A DNA stretch of 64,000 nucleotides from Spirilliplanes yamanashiensis (GTDB lineage: Bacteria; Actinomycetota; Actinomycetes; Mycobacteriales; Micromonosporaceae): positions 179,701 to 243,700 of the forward strand of contig NZ_BOOY01000032.1 in NCBI RefSeq assembly GCF_016863475.1, written 5' to 3'. The number at the start of each line of letters is the position of its first letter. Within the stretch, counting starts at the first letter, position 1. Below the pieces are notes generated by a model. That model made no database searches and had not been told where the DNA came from. It saw nothing but the letters and a program-made list of their open reading frames with translations. Made by a program: the position numbers and the translations under genes. Positions 1 to 7,918 of this stretch are shown here, one piece after another.

Positions 1-491
1 GGCAGCGCGGTGACCATGACCGTGTCGTCGATGTCGGACAGCACCCCGAAGGTGACCGCCGGGTCGATGATGCGCACCGGCGCCTCGACCGGCTTGGCGC
101 CCTCGGTGCGCAGCCGCACGGTGCCCCAGCCCGGCGCCAGCTCGCCGTCGAAGACGCAGTCGACGTAGCCGCCACGGTCGGTGCGGGCGACCTGCTGCCG
201 CCCGCCGACCTCGACCACGACCTCGGCGTCGCTGGCGGGGATCGAGGTGAAGCTGCGCCAGCCGCGGACCTTCTCCGGGCGTCGGCCGCCGGCGGGCACG
301 TCGCGGGCCAGCAGCACCCGGGCCATGACCCGCACCCAGCCGGGGGCGCCGTAGCCCGTGTAGGCCGTGATCGTCGGTCGCCAGCCCCGCTGGCGCAGCC
401 GGCGCGCGACGAGCTCGTGCAGCTTGTCCTCGATGCGCGCCGCCCGGTGCAGCCGGGTGGGAAAGACCCGGCCTGCGGGAGTGAGCGCCAC
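1..491 (-). CDS. App1-family phosphatase (DUF2183), 3' end outside window
   Basis: The frame is open from the GTG at 491 down to base 1, so only the N-terminal 163 residues are present. The end of the visible part reads VLSDIDDTVMVTALP, the DxDxT aspartyl-phosphate motif of the HAD-like App1/DUF2183 phosphatidate phosphatase family, preceded by the beta-rich domain typical of this family (around residues 60-140). By family knowledge it would dephosphorylate a lipid or other phosphoester; the substrate cannot be told here. AAGGTGG lies a few bases upstream of the GTG as ribosome binding site. The first about 40 residues are basic and not a signal peptide, so a cytoplasmic location is likely. 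Confidence 0.8.
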   Translation of the reverse strand, partial: MALTPAGRVFPTRLHRAARIEDKLHELVARRLRQRGWRPTITAYTGYGAPGWVRVMARVLLARDVPAGGRRPEKVRGWRSFTSIPASDAEVVVEVGGRQQVARTDRGGYVDCVFDGELAPGWGTVRLRTEGAKPVEAPVRIIDPAVTFGVLSDIDDTVMVTAL

Positions 492-640
492 GGGACCACC
501 TTGCCTTCGTGTCGGCGATGTTCGGCGGGCCGGCGGTCCGGCCCACCCCCGACGGTACAAGTACCCGCCGACACCCGCGGGTGAACGGTGCCGGGCGCCC
601 GCAGCGCGGGACGCCCCGGCTCCACAGTCGACGCGGGCGC

Positions 641-1432
641 TCAGCCCGCCAGGGCGTGCTCGCCGCGGGCGATCGGCACGGTGGTGACGCCGGCCGCCAC
701 GTCCAGGCTGAGCTGGGCGTCCAGCCAGTCCGCGGCGCCCGACGGGCGCTGCGTCTCGGCCCGGAACGCGGCCTCGAACGCCTCCTCGCGCAGGGTGCTC
801 AGGGCCGCGGCGGCCAGGTCGGCGGCCCGCCAGGTGAGCCGCTCGGCCTCGGTCGCGGCAAGGTGGGCGGCGAGCCGGCGGTCGCGCACCGCGCGGCGCA
901 GCGCGGCCTCCTGGGCGGCCGGGTGCAGGCTCGGGTCCCAGCCGTTGCGGTGCGTGAGGACGTCGCTGAGGTCGGCCATCGGCAGCTCCCGGCGGCGGCA
1001 CGCGGCGGTGGCGGAGCGGTGCAGGTAGCGCTCGCACTCGGCCGGGGACGCGGCGACGACCTCCGCGTACGCGGCCGCCCCCGCGGCCCGGCGCCAGGCG
1101 GCGTCGGCGGCCTCGAATGCCTTCCAGGTGACCTCCACGGCCGCCTCGGCGGCGATCCACTCGGCGTGCCGGCGGCGCGCCGTGACGGCGGCCCGGTCGG
1201 CGGCGACGGCGACCTCCTCGGCGTACCGGGCGGCCTCCCCCAACTCGGCGTCGGCGGGGTCGGCGGGATCGGCGGGCGGCGCGGCGGGCGGGGCGGCCGG
1301 CCCGGCGGCGGCGCGGCGGGGCGCCACCAGGACCGCCCCGGCGACGACGGCGACGGCGAGCAGCAGCAGCCAGATGCCGGCGGCCTGGGGCATCTCGACG
1401 AGCACGGACTGCAGGGCGTTCTCCATGGTCAT
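641..1432 (-). CDS. membrane-anchored Ala-rich protein of unknown function
   Basis: 263 residues. A hydrophobic segment at residues 18-38 (IWLLLLAVAVVAGAVLV) is followed by an Ala/Pro-rich linker and a long alanine- and arginine-rich helical region with many heptad-like Glu/Arg/Leu positions, suggesting an N-terminal anchor and a cytoplasmic coiled-coil-like domain. GAAGAGGTGC precedes the ATG at 1432; the second ATG at 1426 has equally good spacing. I recognise no catalytic motif. It lies downstream of the small exported protein at 1559-1900 on the same strand and may be cotranscribed. It is not a confident member of any family known to me. Confidence 0.6.
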   Translation of the reverse strand: MTMENALQSVLVEMPQAAGIWLLLLAVAVVAGAVLVAPRRAAAGPAAPPAAPPADPADPADAELGEAARYAEEVAVAADRAAVTARRRHAEWIAAEAAVEVTWKAFEAADAAWRRAAGAAAYAEVVAASPAECERYLHRSATAACRRRELPMADLSDVLTHRNGWDPSLHPAAQEAALRRAVRDRRLAAHLAATEAERLTWRAADLAAAALSTLREEAFEAAFRAETQRPSGAADWLDAQLSLDVAAGVTTVPIARGEHALAG

Positions 1433-1558
1433 GCACCTCTTCGGGGTCGAGGCCGGCCCGGGGCGCGCGCGGGGGCGCCCGGGGGCCGTGAACTACTGAG
1501 GGGGTCGTTCGTCAGGTGCGGGATGCGCGCACGGCCACGCGGCCGCGCGGGGGCCAGC

Positions 1559-1900
1559 TCAGGCGAGCGGCGGGGCGCGGCCGGCGGCGGGGCGCCGCTC
1601 CGGACCGGCGGGCGGGACGGCGGCCGCGGCGGCCGGCACGACAAGGCGCGGGGCGGCGGCCGGCGGGACCGGCGGCTCGGCGGGCGCCCCGGCGGCGGGT
1701 GCGGCCTCGGGTGCGGCGGGTGCGGCGACGACGGCCTGAGTGGCGGGCGTGGCGGCCCAGGAGACGGCCGGCGCGGGGGCCGGCCCGACCGCGCCGCCGG
1801 CCGCGGGCGCGCCGAGGGCGAGCACGAGCAGGGCGAGGGCGGTCAGGAAGCGCAGCAGGCGACGGGCGTACCCCAGCCGGGTGCGTCCGTCGAGAGCCAC
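1559..1900 (-). CDS. small exported or anchored Ala/Pro-rich protein
   Basis: With the GTG at 1900 the product is 113 residues and begins VALDGRTRLGYARRLLRFL, followed by a leucine/alanine hydrophobic stretch: a signal peptide or single membrane anchor. The rest is low-complexity Ala/Pro with no recognisable domain. I chose the internal GTG over the upstream ATG at 1954 because a TACGTT hexamer lies exactly six bases before it, the leaderless arrangement seen at several other genes in this window, and because it puts the hydrophobic segment at a normal signal-peptide distance. The low-complexity tail makes function unassignable; a non-coding frame remains possible. Confidence 0.45.
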   Translation of the reverse strand: MALDGRTRLGYARRLLRFLTALALLVLALGAPAAGGAVGPAPAPAVSWAATPATQAVVAAPAAPEAAPAAGAPAEPPVPPAAAPRLVVPAAAAAVPPAGPERRPAAGRAPPLA

Positions 1901-1906
1901 CGATAC

Positions 1907-1912
1907 AACGTA
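1907..1912 (-). promoter_or_regulatory. -10 element of a leaderless promoter
   Basis: TACGTT on the minus strand ends six bases before the GTG at 1900, which places the transcription start at or next to the start codon. No Shine-Dalgarno sequence is present. No convincing -35 element is visible. Confidence 0.4.
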
Positions 1913-1976
1913 CCGCTGCGGCACGGTTCGTGCACCGCTCGTGTCCATCGTCACCGGTGTCCGGTCCCGGGCGAGG

Positions 1977-1982
1977 CAGACT
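1977..1982 (+). promoter_or_regulatory. -10 element of the sirtuin gene
   Basis: CAGACT followed by seven bases and the GTG at 1990, with no ribosome binding site, fits a leaderless transcript. Confidence 0.4.
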
Positions 1983-1989
1983 GGACGGC

Positions 1990-2826
1990 GTGCAACCTCT
2001 CGACGAGCTGGCCGGCTGGCTGGCCGACGGCGGCGTCGTCGTGCTCAGCGGCGCCGGCCTGTCCACCGAGTCCGGCATCCCGGACTACCGGGGCCCGACC
2101 GGCGCGGCCCGGCGCGGCACCCCGATGACCTTCCAGACGTTCACCGGCGACCCGGCGGCGCGGCGGCGCTACTGGGCGCGCAGCCACGTGGGCTGGCGGG
2201 TCATCGGCGACGCCCGGCCGAACGCGGGGCACCGGGCGGTGGCGCAGCTGCAGCGGCGCGGCGCGCTGGCCGGCGTCATCACCCAGAACGTCGACGGGCT
2301 GCACCAGGCGGGCGGGGCGGACGGCGTGGTGGAGCTGCACGGCAACCTGTCCCGGGTGGTGTGCCTGGACTGCGGTGAGCGCACCGGCCGGCAGGAGCTG
2401 GACGCCCGGCTGACGGCGGCCAACGAGGGCTTCGCGGCGGCGGTGCTGGCCGTGCACCCCGACGGCGACGTGGAGCTGAACGACGACGCGCTGGCCGGTT
2501 TCCGCACGGTGGCCTGCCGGCGGTGCGCCGGGGTGCTCAAGCCGGACGTCGTGTTCTTCGGCGAGACCGTCCCGGCCGAGCGGGTGCAGCACTGCTTCGC
2601 CCTGGTGGAGGCGGCGCGCGCGGTGCTGGTGCTGGGCTCCTCGCTGACCGTGATGTCGGGCCGGCGGTTCGTGCTGCGGGCGGCCCGCGACGGCATCCCG
2701 GTGGGCATCGTCAACCAGGGCGTGACCCGCGGCGACGAGCACGCGGCGGTGCGGCTGGACGCGCCGCTCGGCGAGCTGCTGCCGGAGCTGGTGCGCCGGC
2801 TGGACGCCGCCGCCCAGCCGGCGTGA
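1990..2826 (+). CDS. SIR2-family NAD-dependent protein deacylase
   Basis: 278 residues, normal for a bacterial sirtuin. The NAD-binding motif GAGLSTESGIPDYRG is at residues 21-35, TQNVDGLH at about 98-105, and the catalytic histidine in ELHGN is H117. Two zinc cysteine pairs are visible: CLDC (C125, C128) and CRRC (C176, C179). C-terminal GSSL and IVNQG complete the Rossmann fold. It would remove acyl groups from lysines using NAD+ in the cytoplasm. The frame is open further upstream, but similarity starts just after the GTG at 1990, which has a leaderless -10 element. It faces the TasA-like gene convergently across a hairpin. Confidence 0.93.
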   Translation: MQPLDELAGWLADGGVVVLSGAGLSTESGIPDYRGPTGAARRGTPMTFQTFTGDPAARRRYWARSHVGWRVIGDARPNAGHRAVAQLQRRGALAGVITQNVDGLHQAGGADGVVELHGNLSRVVCLDCGERTGRQELDARLTAANEGFAAAVLAVHPDGDVELNDDALAGFRTVACRRCAGVLKPDVVFFGETVPAERVQHCFALVEAARAVLVLGSSLTVMSGRRFVLRAARDGIPVGIVNQGVTRGDEHAAVRLDAPLGELLPELVRRLDAAAQPA

Positions 2827-2833
2827 CCCGCGC

Positions 2834-2880
2834 ACGGCGACGGCCCGCCTCCCAGGGGGATGGAGACGGGCCGTGGCCGT
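2834..2880. terminator. bidirectional terminator-like hairpin
   Basis: Between two convergent stop codons an imperfect long inverted repeat can fold: ACGGC/GCCGT outer arms, CGGCCCG/CGGGCCG and CTCC/GGAG inner arms around a G-rich loop. There is no U-tract, as is usual in high-GC actinobacteria. Confidence 0.55.
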
Positions 2881-2887
2881 GGGCGCA

Positions 2888-3493
2888 TCAGCTGCTCTGC
2901 GCCTCCCACGTGAACTGCACGCCGGTCGCCGACAGGCCCTGGGCGGCGTCGCCGCCACCGAGCGTGTAGGTGAAGGTGTACGGCTTGGCCGTCCCTGCCG
3001 TGCTGGGCGTCCAGGTGCCGGCGCCGGTGCCCCAGTCGGTGTGGGCGGCGGCGAAGTTGTCGAGGGTGTCCGACGAGTTGTCCGGCACGGTGTTCACGTC
3101 GCCGAAGATCTGGGTCTGGGTGCCGGGCGAGGCGCAGGTGCTGCCCGAGCCGACCGAGACGTCGAGGTCGAGGTACTGGCCGAGGGTGCCGGTCGGGGTG
3201 TTGCTGTACAGCGTCACCGACGAGGCGACGCTCCCGTTGTAGGTGACCAAGATGCACTTGGTACCGGTGTCGCCCGGCTTGAGGTTCGTCTCGTTGAAGT
3301 TGGCGCCGCCGAAGTCGTTGTCGGTCAGGGTGACCGAGCCGGACGTCCAGCTGTTGTTGGCGTTGTCGGTGCTGGCGGTGAACGCCGCGCTCGACGCCTG
3401 CCAGACGAGTGCGCCACTGCCGATGAGCCCTACGACGACCGCGGCGGCCACGACCTTGGCGGACCGACCGGAGCGGGGGTGTGCGTCCTGCAT
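2888..3493 (-). CDS. TasA/CalY-like secreted fibre protein
   Basis: 201 residues starting at the ATG at 3493, which follows AGGAGGCACATC. A basic N-terminus and hydrophobic stretch AAAVVVGLIGSGALVWQASSA lead into AFTASTDN, the pattern of SipW-dependent signal peptides. The mature part is a Ser/Thr/Asn/Gly-rich beta protein with LTDNDFGGANF, KPGDTGTKCILVTYNGS and a C-terminal TGVQFTWEAQ, typical of camelysin/TasA-type surface fibres. Two cysteines (C80, C120) could form a disulphide. A SipW-type peptidase is encoded three genes away. By family knowledge such proteins assemble into matrix filaments; in an actinomycete the role is inference. Confidence 0.8.
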   Translation of the reverse strand: MQDAHPRSGRSAKVVAAAVVVGLIGSGALVWQASSAAFTASTDNANNSWTSGSVTLTDNDFGGANFNETNLKPGDTGTKCILVTYNGSVASSVTLYSNTPTGTLGQYLDLDVSVGSGSTCASPGTQTQIFGDVNTVPDNSSDTLDNFAAAHTDWGTGAGTWTPSTAGTAKPYTFTYTLGGGDAAQGLSATGVQFTWEAQSS

Positions 3494-3597
3494 GATGTGC
3501 CTCCTGGGTTCGGCGGTCCGTGTCCGCCCGTGCTGTCGGGTGTCCCTATCGGCGGGCGCCGGCGGGGTTGAACGTTTTCCGTGCGGTGTGTCGGGCG

Positions 3598-4701
3598 TTA
3601 CGCGGGCACCGGCTGGGCGTCCACAGGGGACGTCCGGGCCAGGTCCTCGGCCAGCACGGCGCGCGCCAGGGCGGCCGCGGCGAGCGCGGTGAGGTGTTCG
3701 GCGGCGTCCTGCACGCGGTGTTCGACGCGGCCCCAGCGCACCGGGGGCGCCTCGAGCAGCAGCGCCCCGGCGACCCCGCCGACGGCGTAGGGCACGACGA
3801 TGACGTTGCGCGCGCCGGGCAGGACGGCGGTGAGCCAGTCGTCCTGGTCGGGGTCCAGATGGGAGACCAGCAGGGTCCGCGACTGCGCGAGCGCGCGGCT
3901 CACCACCGAGCGCGGCGAGTGGGCCGCGGGCGCCTCGTGGTGGGTGACGGCGCCGCCCTGCCGCTGGAGCACGGCGATGCCGGGGCCGCGGGTGCCGGTG
4001 TGCGGGTCGCGCCGGTACGCGAGCACGAGCGCGCGGGTGCCGATGAGCGGGCCGGTGCCGGCGCCGGCGAGCAGGCCGGCGATTTCGGCGGCGCCGCGGT
4101 CGGCGGCCAGGTCGGCGGCGAGCGCGCGCACCACGTCGCTGTCGGCCCGGCGGCGGCGCACCTCGCGCTCGTTGACGGCGGCGACCGCGGCCGTGACGAG
4201 CACGGTGATCAGCAGCGTGCCCTGGTAGACGATGAGGTCGCCCAGCGCGAACGGGGTCGCGGCGCCCCAGATGCCGGCGGCGCCGGCCTCCAGGGTGACG
4301 AGCGCGAGCAGGCCCTGCCACACGGTGAGTTTGACGCCGGTGCGGAACGAGGCGAGCAGCGTCACGGCGGCGCAGTGCAGGAACACGAGGTGGCCGCCGG
4401 GCCCGTCGAGGCCGCCGAGGGCCCGCCACAGCAGGCACAGCAGCAGCCCGTCGCCGAGCATGGACACGTTGAAGGCGCCGAGGGCGACCGCGCGCGGCGC
4501 GCGGCCGAGCAGCAGCGTCGGCAGGGTGAGCACGAACCACGGCACGGTGAGCAGCACGACGTGGTGGATCTGCTCGTGGTCGGCGCCGTCGACGAGCAGC
4601 CCGGCGGGCACGATCGCCATGACGACCGCGCGCAGCAGCAGCATCCAGCGCAGGCGGGTGCCGACCGGGATGAGGTCGGCGGCGGGTGCGGGCGTGGTCA
4701 T
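3598..4701 (-). CDS. six-TM membrane protein with GAF-like C-terminal domain
   Basis: 367 residues. Six hydrophobic segments lie between about residues 18 and 175; the remainder is soluble and resembles a degenerate GAF sensor domain (NVIVVPYAVGGVAGALLLEAP followed by a long terminal helix). No histidine-kinase, GGDEF or EAL motif follows, so it looks like the input half of a sensor without an output domain. The ATG at 4701 overlaps the stop of the upstream TasA-like gene (ATGA), so the two are translationally coupled. It may sense the envelope state and act with the fibre proteins, which is inference from position only. Confidence 0.65.
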   Translation of the reverse strand: MTTPAPAADLIPVGTRLRWMLLLRAVVMAIVPAGLLVDGADHEQIHHVVLLTVPWFVLTLPTLLLGRAPRAVALGAFNVSMLGDGLLLCLLWRALGGLDGPGGHLVFLHCAAVTLLASFRTGVKLTVWQGLLALVTLEAGAAGIWGAATPFALGDLIVYQGTLLITVLVTAAVAAVNEREVRRRRADSDVVRALAADLAADRGAAEIAGLLAGAGTGPLIGTRALVLAYRRDPHTGTRGPGIAVLQRQGGAVTHHEAPAAHSPRSVVSRALAQSRTLLVSHLDPDQDDWLTAVLPGARNVIVVPYAVGGVAGALLLEAPPVRWGRVEHRVQDAAEHLTALAAAALARAVLAEDLARTSPVDAQPVPA

Positions 4702-5858
4702 GTCGTCTTCTCCTCGTGGGCGACGTCGTCCTCGGAAGGGGTCAGGGCGTCGTCCGCGCGGGGGTCGCGGAAGGTCAGGTGCGGGTCCTGCGCGGCGCGC
4801 AGGGCGAAGCGGGGGTCGAGCCGGTCGATGCGGTTCTGCAGCATCAGGAAGGCGAGCAGGACCAGCGCGCCGATGAGGGGCAGCACGCTGTGGGTGGTGC
4901 TGCGCACGGCGACCTCGGTGACGTCGCGGCCGAACTGGGCGAGCGCCTCCGCGATGCGGGCCATCGGGGCGGCGGCCGGCGCGTCGGCGGCCTTGCTGCG
5001 CGCCGGCGCGGCGGCGGAGCCGGCCGGACGCGGGTCGCGGTTGGCGCCCATGCCGGTGGTGACGCTGCGGCGGGTGCCGGTCGGCCGCGGCCCGGCGGTG
5101 GACCCGATGGCGGCGAACGGCGCGGGGGCGGCGCTCGCGGCCGGCGCGGTGGTGGCGGCCGGCGCGGGCGCGCCGGACGCGGGCACGGTCGTGGGGGCCG
5201 TCGTCGGCGCCGTGGTCGGGGGCGTCGTCGGGGCCGTGGTGGGGGCGGTCGTCGGGGGCGTCGTCGGCGGCGTGGTGGGGGGCGTCGTCGGCGCGGGCGC
5301 GCCCACGACGAACCAGCGGAACTGCGCGGTGCCGGTGCGGCCCTGGGCGGCGGCGACGTCCTGCACGGTGGCGGTGACCCGGAACGTGCGGCTGTCCGCC
5401 GCGGCGGGGGTCCAGCCGGTGGTGGTGCGCGGCGCGGCCGGGTCGGGGTCCTGCAGGTCGGTGAGCAGGCCGTCGTACACGGTGGTGCCGGAGAACCCGG
5501 CGCAGCCGGCGAAGCCGCCGCCGTTGCCCTGCTCGAGCCGGATCCGCAGGTTGCCGGCGAGCTGGCCGGTGACCTGGGCGGCGGAGACGTAGACGGTGCC
5601 GCCGGCCTGCCCGGCGTGGCTCACCTTGATGCACCGGCTGACCGGGTGGCCCGGCACGAGGCCGGACACCTGGAACAGGCCCTGGCCGTTGTCGTCGTCG
5701 GTGAGCCCGACCGAGGCCAGGACGGCGACGGGGGACGCCGTGGCGTCCTGCTTCGGCTTGTACGACGCGATCCCCAGCAGCGCGACGCTGGCGGCGACAA
5801 TCATGAGCAGCGTGCCGCCCGACACGAGCCGGTGGCCGTGCGCCCTCGCGTGCTGCAT
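4698..5858 (-). CDS. TasA-like surface protein with Thr/Pro stalk and C-terminal membrane anchor
   Basis: 386 residues from the ATG at 5858, preceded by GGAGCG. Signal-like segment SGGTLLMIVAASVALLGIASY, then a beta-rich TasA-like domain to about residue 195 (LTDDDNGQGLFQVSGLVPGHPVSRCIKVSHAG closely parallels the neighbour's TDNDFGG... KPGDTGTKCILVTYNGS). A stalk of TTPP/TTAP repeats follows (about residues 200-235), then an Ala/Pro-rich region and one transmembrane helix (VLPLIGALVLLAFLMLQN) with a charged cytoplasmic tail. It could be the cell-surface anchor for the fibre formed by the 201-residue homologue. An upstream ATG at 5942 is in frame but lacks a ribosome binding site. Confidence 0.75.
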   Translation of the reverse strand: MQHARAHGHRLVSGGTLLMIVAASVALLGIASYKPKQDATASPVAVLASVGLTDDDNGQGLFQVSGLVPGHPVSRCIKVSHAGQAGGTVYVSAAQVTGQLAGNLRIRLEQGNGGGFAGCAGFSGTTVYDGLLTDLQDPDPAAPRTTTGWTPAAADSRTFRVTATVQDVAAAQGRTGTAQFRWFVVGAPAPTTPPTTPPTTPPTTAPTTAPTTPPTTAPTTAPTTVPASGAPAPAATTAPAASAAPAPFAAIGSTAGPRPTGTRRSVTTGMGANRDPRPAGSAAAPARSKAADAPAAAPMARIAEALAQFGRDVTEVAVRSTTHSVLPLIGALVLLAFLMLQNRIDRLDPRFALRAAQDPHLTFRDPRADDALTPSEDDVAHEEKTT

Positions 5859-6000
5859 GCTCGCTCCGTTCGGCTGGGTGGTCGCCGTGTCCATCGGCGG
5901 CCGGGGAGCCGACTTGAGAGCGCCGGGTGAGACCTCATCCACGGTGCGTGCGTGCCGACGTTACGGTCAGCAACCGCTCGCCCGCGTCGGAGGAGGTGTC

Positions 6001-6597
6001 ATGGGCGTTCACCGTGCTCCGCGCCGCCCGTGGCCGAGCCTCGCCGAGCTGCGCGCCGCGGTCCGGCTGACCGTGCTCGTGGCGGTCGGCGGGCTGCTGC
6101 TGTGGGCGTTCGTCCCGTACGCCGCGGGGTGGCACACCACGCTCGTCACCAGCGGCTCCATGGAGCCGGGCGTGCGCACGGGCGACCTGGTGGTGCTGGC
6201 GCCGCTGGACGCGGCGACGGCCCGGCGCTCGGAGCTGCGCGGCCTGGTGGTGCAGTTCGACGACCCGGTGCGCCCGGGCCGCCTGGTGCTGCACCGGGTG
6301 GTCGACCGGGAGCCCGGCGGCGCGCTGGTGACCAAGGGTGACGCCAACATGTCGCGCGACTACGCCCCGGTGCGGCCGGAGAGCGTGCGCGGGGTCGCCC
6401 GGCTGCGGGTGCCGTTCGCCGGCCTGCCGATGCTCTGGGCGCAGACCCGGCAGCCGGTCCCGCTGGTCGCGCTGGCGTTCGTCGTCCTCGTGCTGGCGTG
6501 GCCGGAGCGGTCGCGGCCCGGGCCGCGGGGCCCCGCGCCGGAGCGACCCGCATCGATTCGCGGCCCCCGGGAACTGGACATCCCGGTCGCCTTCTGA
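6001..6597 (+). CDS. sipW: SipW-type signal peptidase I (family S26B)
   Basis: 198 residues. An N-terminal membrane helix (residues 22-42) is followed by VTSGSMEP with the nucleophile Ser53. The general-base position is VLHRVVD with His98 instead of the lysine of ordinary bacterial type I peptidases: the Ser/His dyad of the SipW/eukaryotic-archaeal subfamily. A second helix (VPLVALAFVVLVLAW) lies near the C-terminus. GGAGGAGGTGTC precedes the ATG. It diverges from the TasA-like operon and very probably processes both TasA-like preproteins, as known for SipW and TasA in Bacillus. Confidence 0.88.
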   Translation: MGVHRAPRRPWPSLAELRAAVRLTVLVAVGGLLLWAFVPYAAGWHTTLVTSGSMEPGVRTGDLVVLAPLDAATARRSELRGLVVQFDDPVRPGRLVLHRVVDREPGGALVTKGDANMSRDYAPVRPESVRGVARLRVPFAGLPMLWAQTRQPVPLVALAFVVLVLAWPERSRPGPRGPAPERPASIRGPRELDIPVAF

Positions 6598-6605
6598 AAC
6601 GTTTC
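6596..6605. promoter_or_regulatory. LacI-type palindrome GAAACGTTTC
   Basis: A perfect 10-bp palindrome with central CpG overlaps the sipW stop codon, about 140 bp upstream of the LacI gene. It matches the general operator pattern of LacI-family regulators. It may be a distal operator for autoregulation through looping. Confidence 0.5.
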
Positions 6606-6674
6606 CTGCCTGTAACCGCAAGATGGCCTCTGACCTCTTGACGTGACTCGGGTCACTGATGTTGACTGCCTGCC

Positions 6675-6698
6675 GAAACCGCTTCCGCAACCGGTTTC
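6675..6698. promoter_or_regulatory. two tandem LacI-type operators
   Basis: GAAACCGCTTCC (6675-6686) and GCAACCGGTTTC (6687-6698) are directly adjacent and each fits the LacI-family pattern GNAANCGNTTNC; the outer arms also form a 9-bp inverted repeat CCGAAACCG/CGGTTTCGG. They end 43 bp before the GTG of the LacI gene, so autoregulation is likely. Confidence 0.6.
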
Positions 6699-6741
6699 GG
6701 GCCGCCTCACGCGCGGCCTCGCGTGCGGTCAGGAGGGCGTC

Positions 6742-7773
6742 GTGCCGATCACCATCGCCGATGTGGCGGCGCGGGCGAACGTCAGCAAGACGACCGTCTC
6801 GCGCGTGCTCAACGGCAAGGGGGAGCTGGACGAGGCCACGGCCGCCCGGGTCCGCCGGGTGATCGACGAGCTGGGCTACGTGCCCAGCGCCCGCGCCGTC
6901 GGCCTGGCCCGCGGCCGCACCCGCGTCGTCGGCATGCTGGTCCCCTCGCTCACCTGGCCGTGGATGGGCGACGTGCTGCAGGGCGCCGTCGACGTGCTGG
7001 AGACTGAGCAGTACGGGCTGCTGCTGTTCACCTGCAACCGCGGCGAGGAGTCCATGCGGCTGTTCTCCGCCCAGGTCTCCTCGAAGTCGTTCGACGGGCT
7101 GCTCGTCATCGAGCCCGAGGGCACCCTCGACACCATCCGCACCCTGCACCTGCGGGGCCTGCCCGTCGTGCTCATCGACGACCGGGCGCACGAGCCGATC
7201 GCCCTGCCCAGCGTCGGCACCACCAACGAGGCGGGCGCGGCCGAGGCCGCCCGGCACCTGCTCGGCCTGGGGCGGCTGCGGCCGCTGGTGGTCAGCGGGC
7301 CGGAGCGGTTCGGCTGCACCGACCAGCGCCTGCACGGCTTCGCCGACGTGTACGCGGCCGCCGGCCACCCGATCAGTGGCGACCGGGTCGTCGTCGGCGA
7401 CTTCACCCTCGGCTGCGGGCGCGACGCCGTCGCCGCCGCGGTCGCCGCCGGCGTCGAGTTCGACGCCGTCTTCGCCCACAACGACCTGTCCGCCGCGGGC
7501 GCCATGCAGGCGGCGCTGGACGCCGGTCGCCGCGTGCCGCACGACGTCGCGGTGGTCGGCTTCGACGACATCCCGTTGGCGGCGCACACCCAGCCACCGC
7601 TGACGACCGTGCGCCAACCGCTGCGCGAGATGGGCGAGGTGGCGGCCCGCACGCTGCTCGCCCACTTCGAGGGCACACCCCTGCCCGGCACCCCCACCAT
7701 CATCCCGTCGACGCTCACCATCCGGGGCTCGACGGTCGCCCCGGACCGGGCCGTGCTCGTGCCGGCCCCCTAG
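6742..7773 (+). CDS. LacI-family transcriptional regulator of the glucan locus
   Basis: 343 residues. The first 25 residues ([25 protein letters not shown]) are the classic LacI helix-turn-helix followed by the hinge helix ([14 protein letters not shown]); the remainder is a periplasmic-binding-protein-like effector domain ending in [23 protein letters not shown], diagnostic of the family. AGGAGGGC precedes the GTG. The frame is open further upstream but family similarity begins here. It stands at the head of the sugar transporter operon and probably represses it in the absence of a glucan oligosaccharide; the ligand is inference. Confidence 0.92.
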   Translation: MPITIADVAARANVSKTTVSRVLNGKGELDEATAARVRRVIDELGYVPSARAVGLARGRTRVVGMLVPSLTWPWMGDVLQGAVDVLETEQYGLLLFTCNRGEESMRLFSAQVSSKSFDGLLVIEPEGTLDTIRTLHLRGLPVVLIDDRAHEPIALPSVGTTNEAGAAEAARHLLGLGRLRPLVVSGPERFGCTDQRLHGFADVYAAAGHPISGDRVVVGDFTLGCGRDAVAAAVAAGVEFDAVFAHNDLSAAGAMQAALDAGRRVPHDVAVVGFDDIPLAAHTQPPLTTVRQPLREMGEVAARTLLAHFEGTPLPGTPTIIPSTLTIRGSTVAPDRAVLVPAP

Positions 7774-7918
7774 ACCATCCCCTGAGGACAGTGCCGGCAG
7801 CCGGCCGGTACCGTCCGTCCTCTTGCGACAGCACGACCGGGATCTCCCGTCCCGGCCGCGATGCCGCACGCCCCGCACGGGGCGGTCCCCTCTCACCCAT
7901 CCCCACCCGAGGAGAACG

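Noticed and set aside
5170..5300. Short tandem repeats that look like a repeat array
   Set aside because: They encode the TTPP/TTAP stalk of the TasA-like anchor protein; units are three to four codons and there are no spacers, so this is not a CRISPR array.
6643..6656. GTGACTCGGGTCAC as a terminator of the sipW gene
   Set aside because: The stem is only five base pairs and lies upstream of the tandem LacI sites; it could be regulatory but is too short to call.
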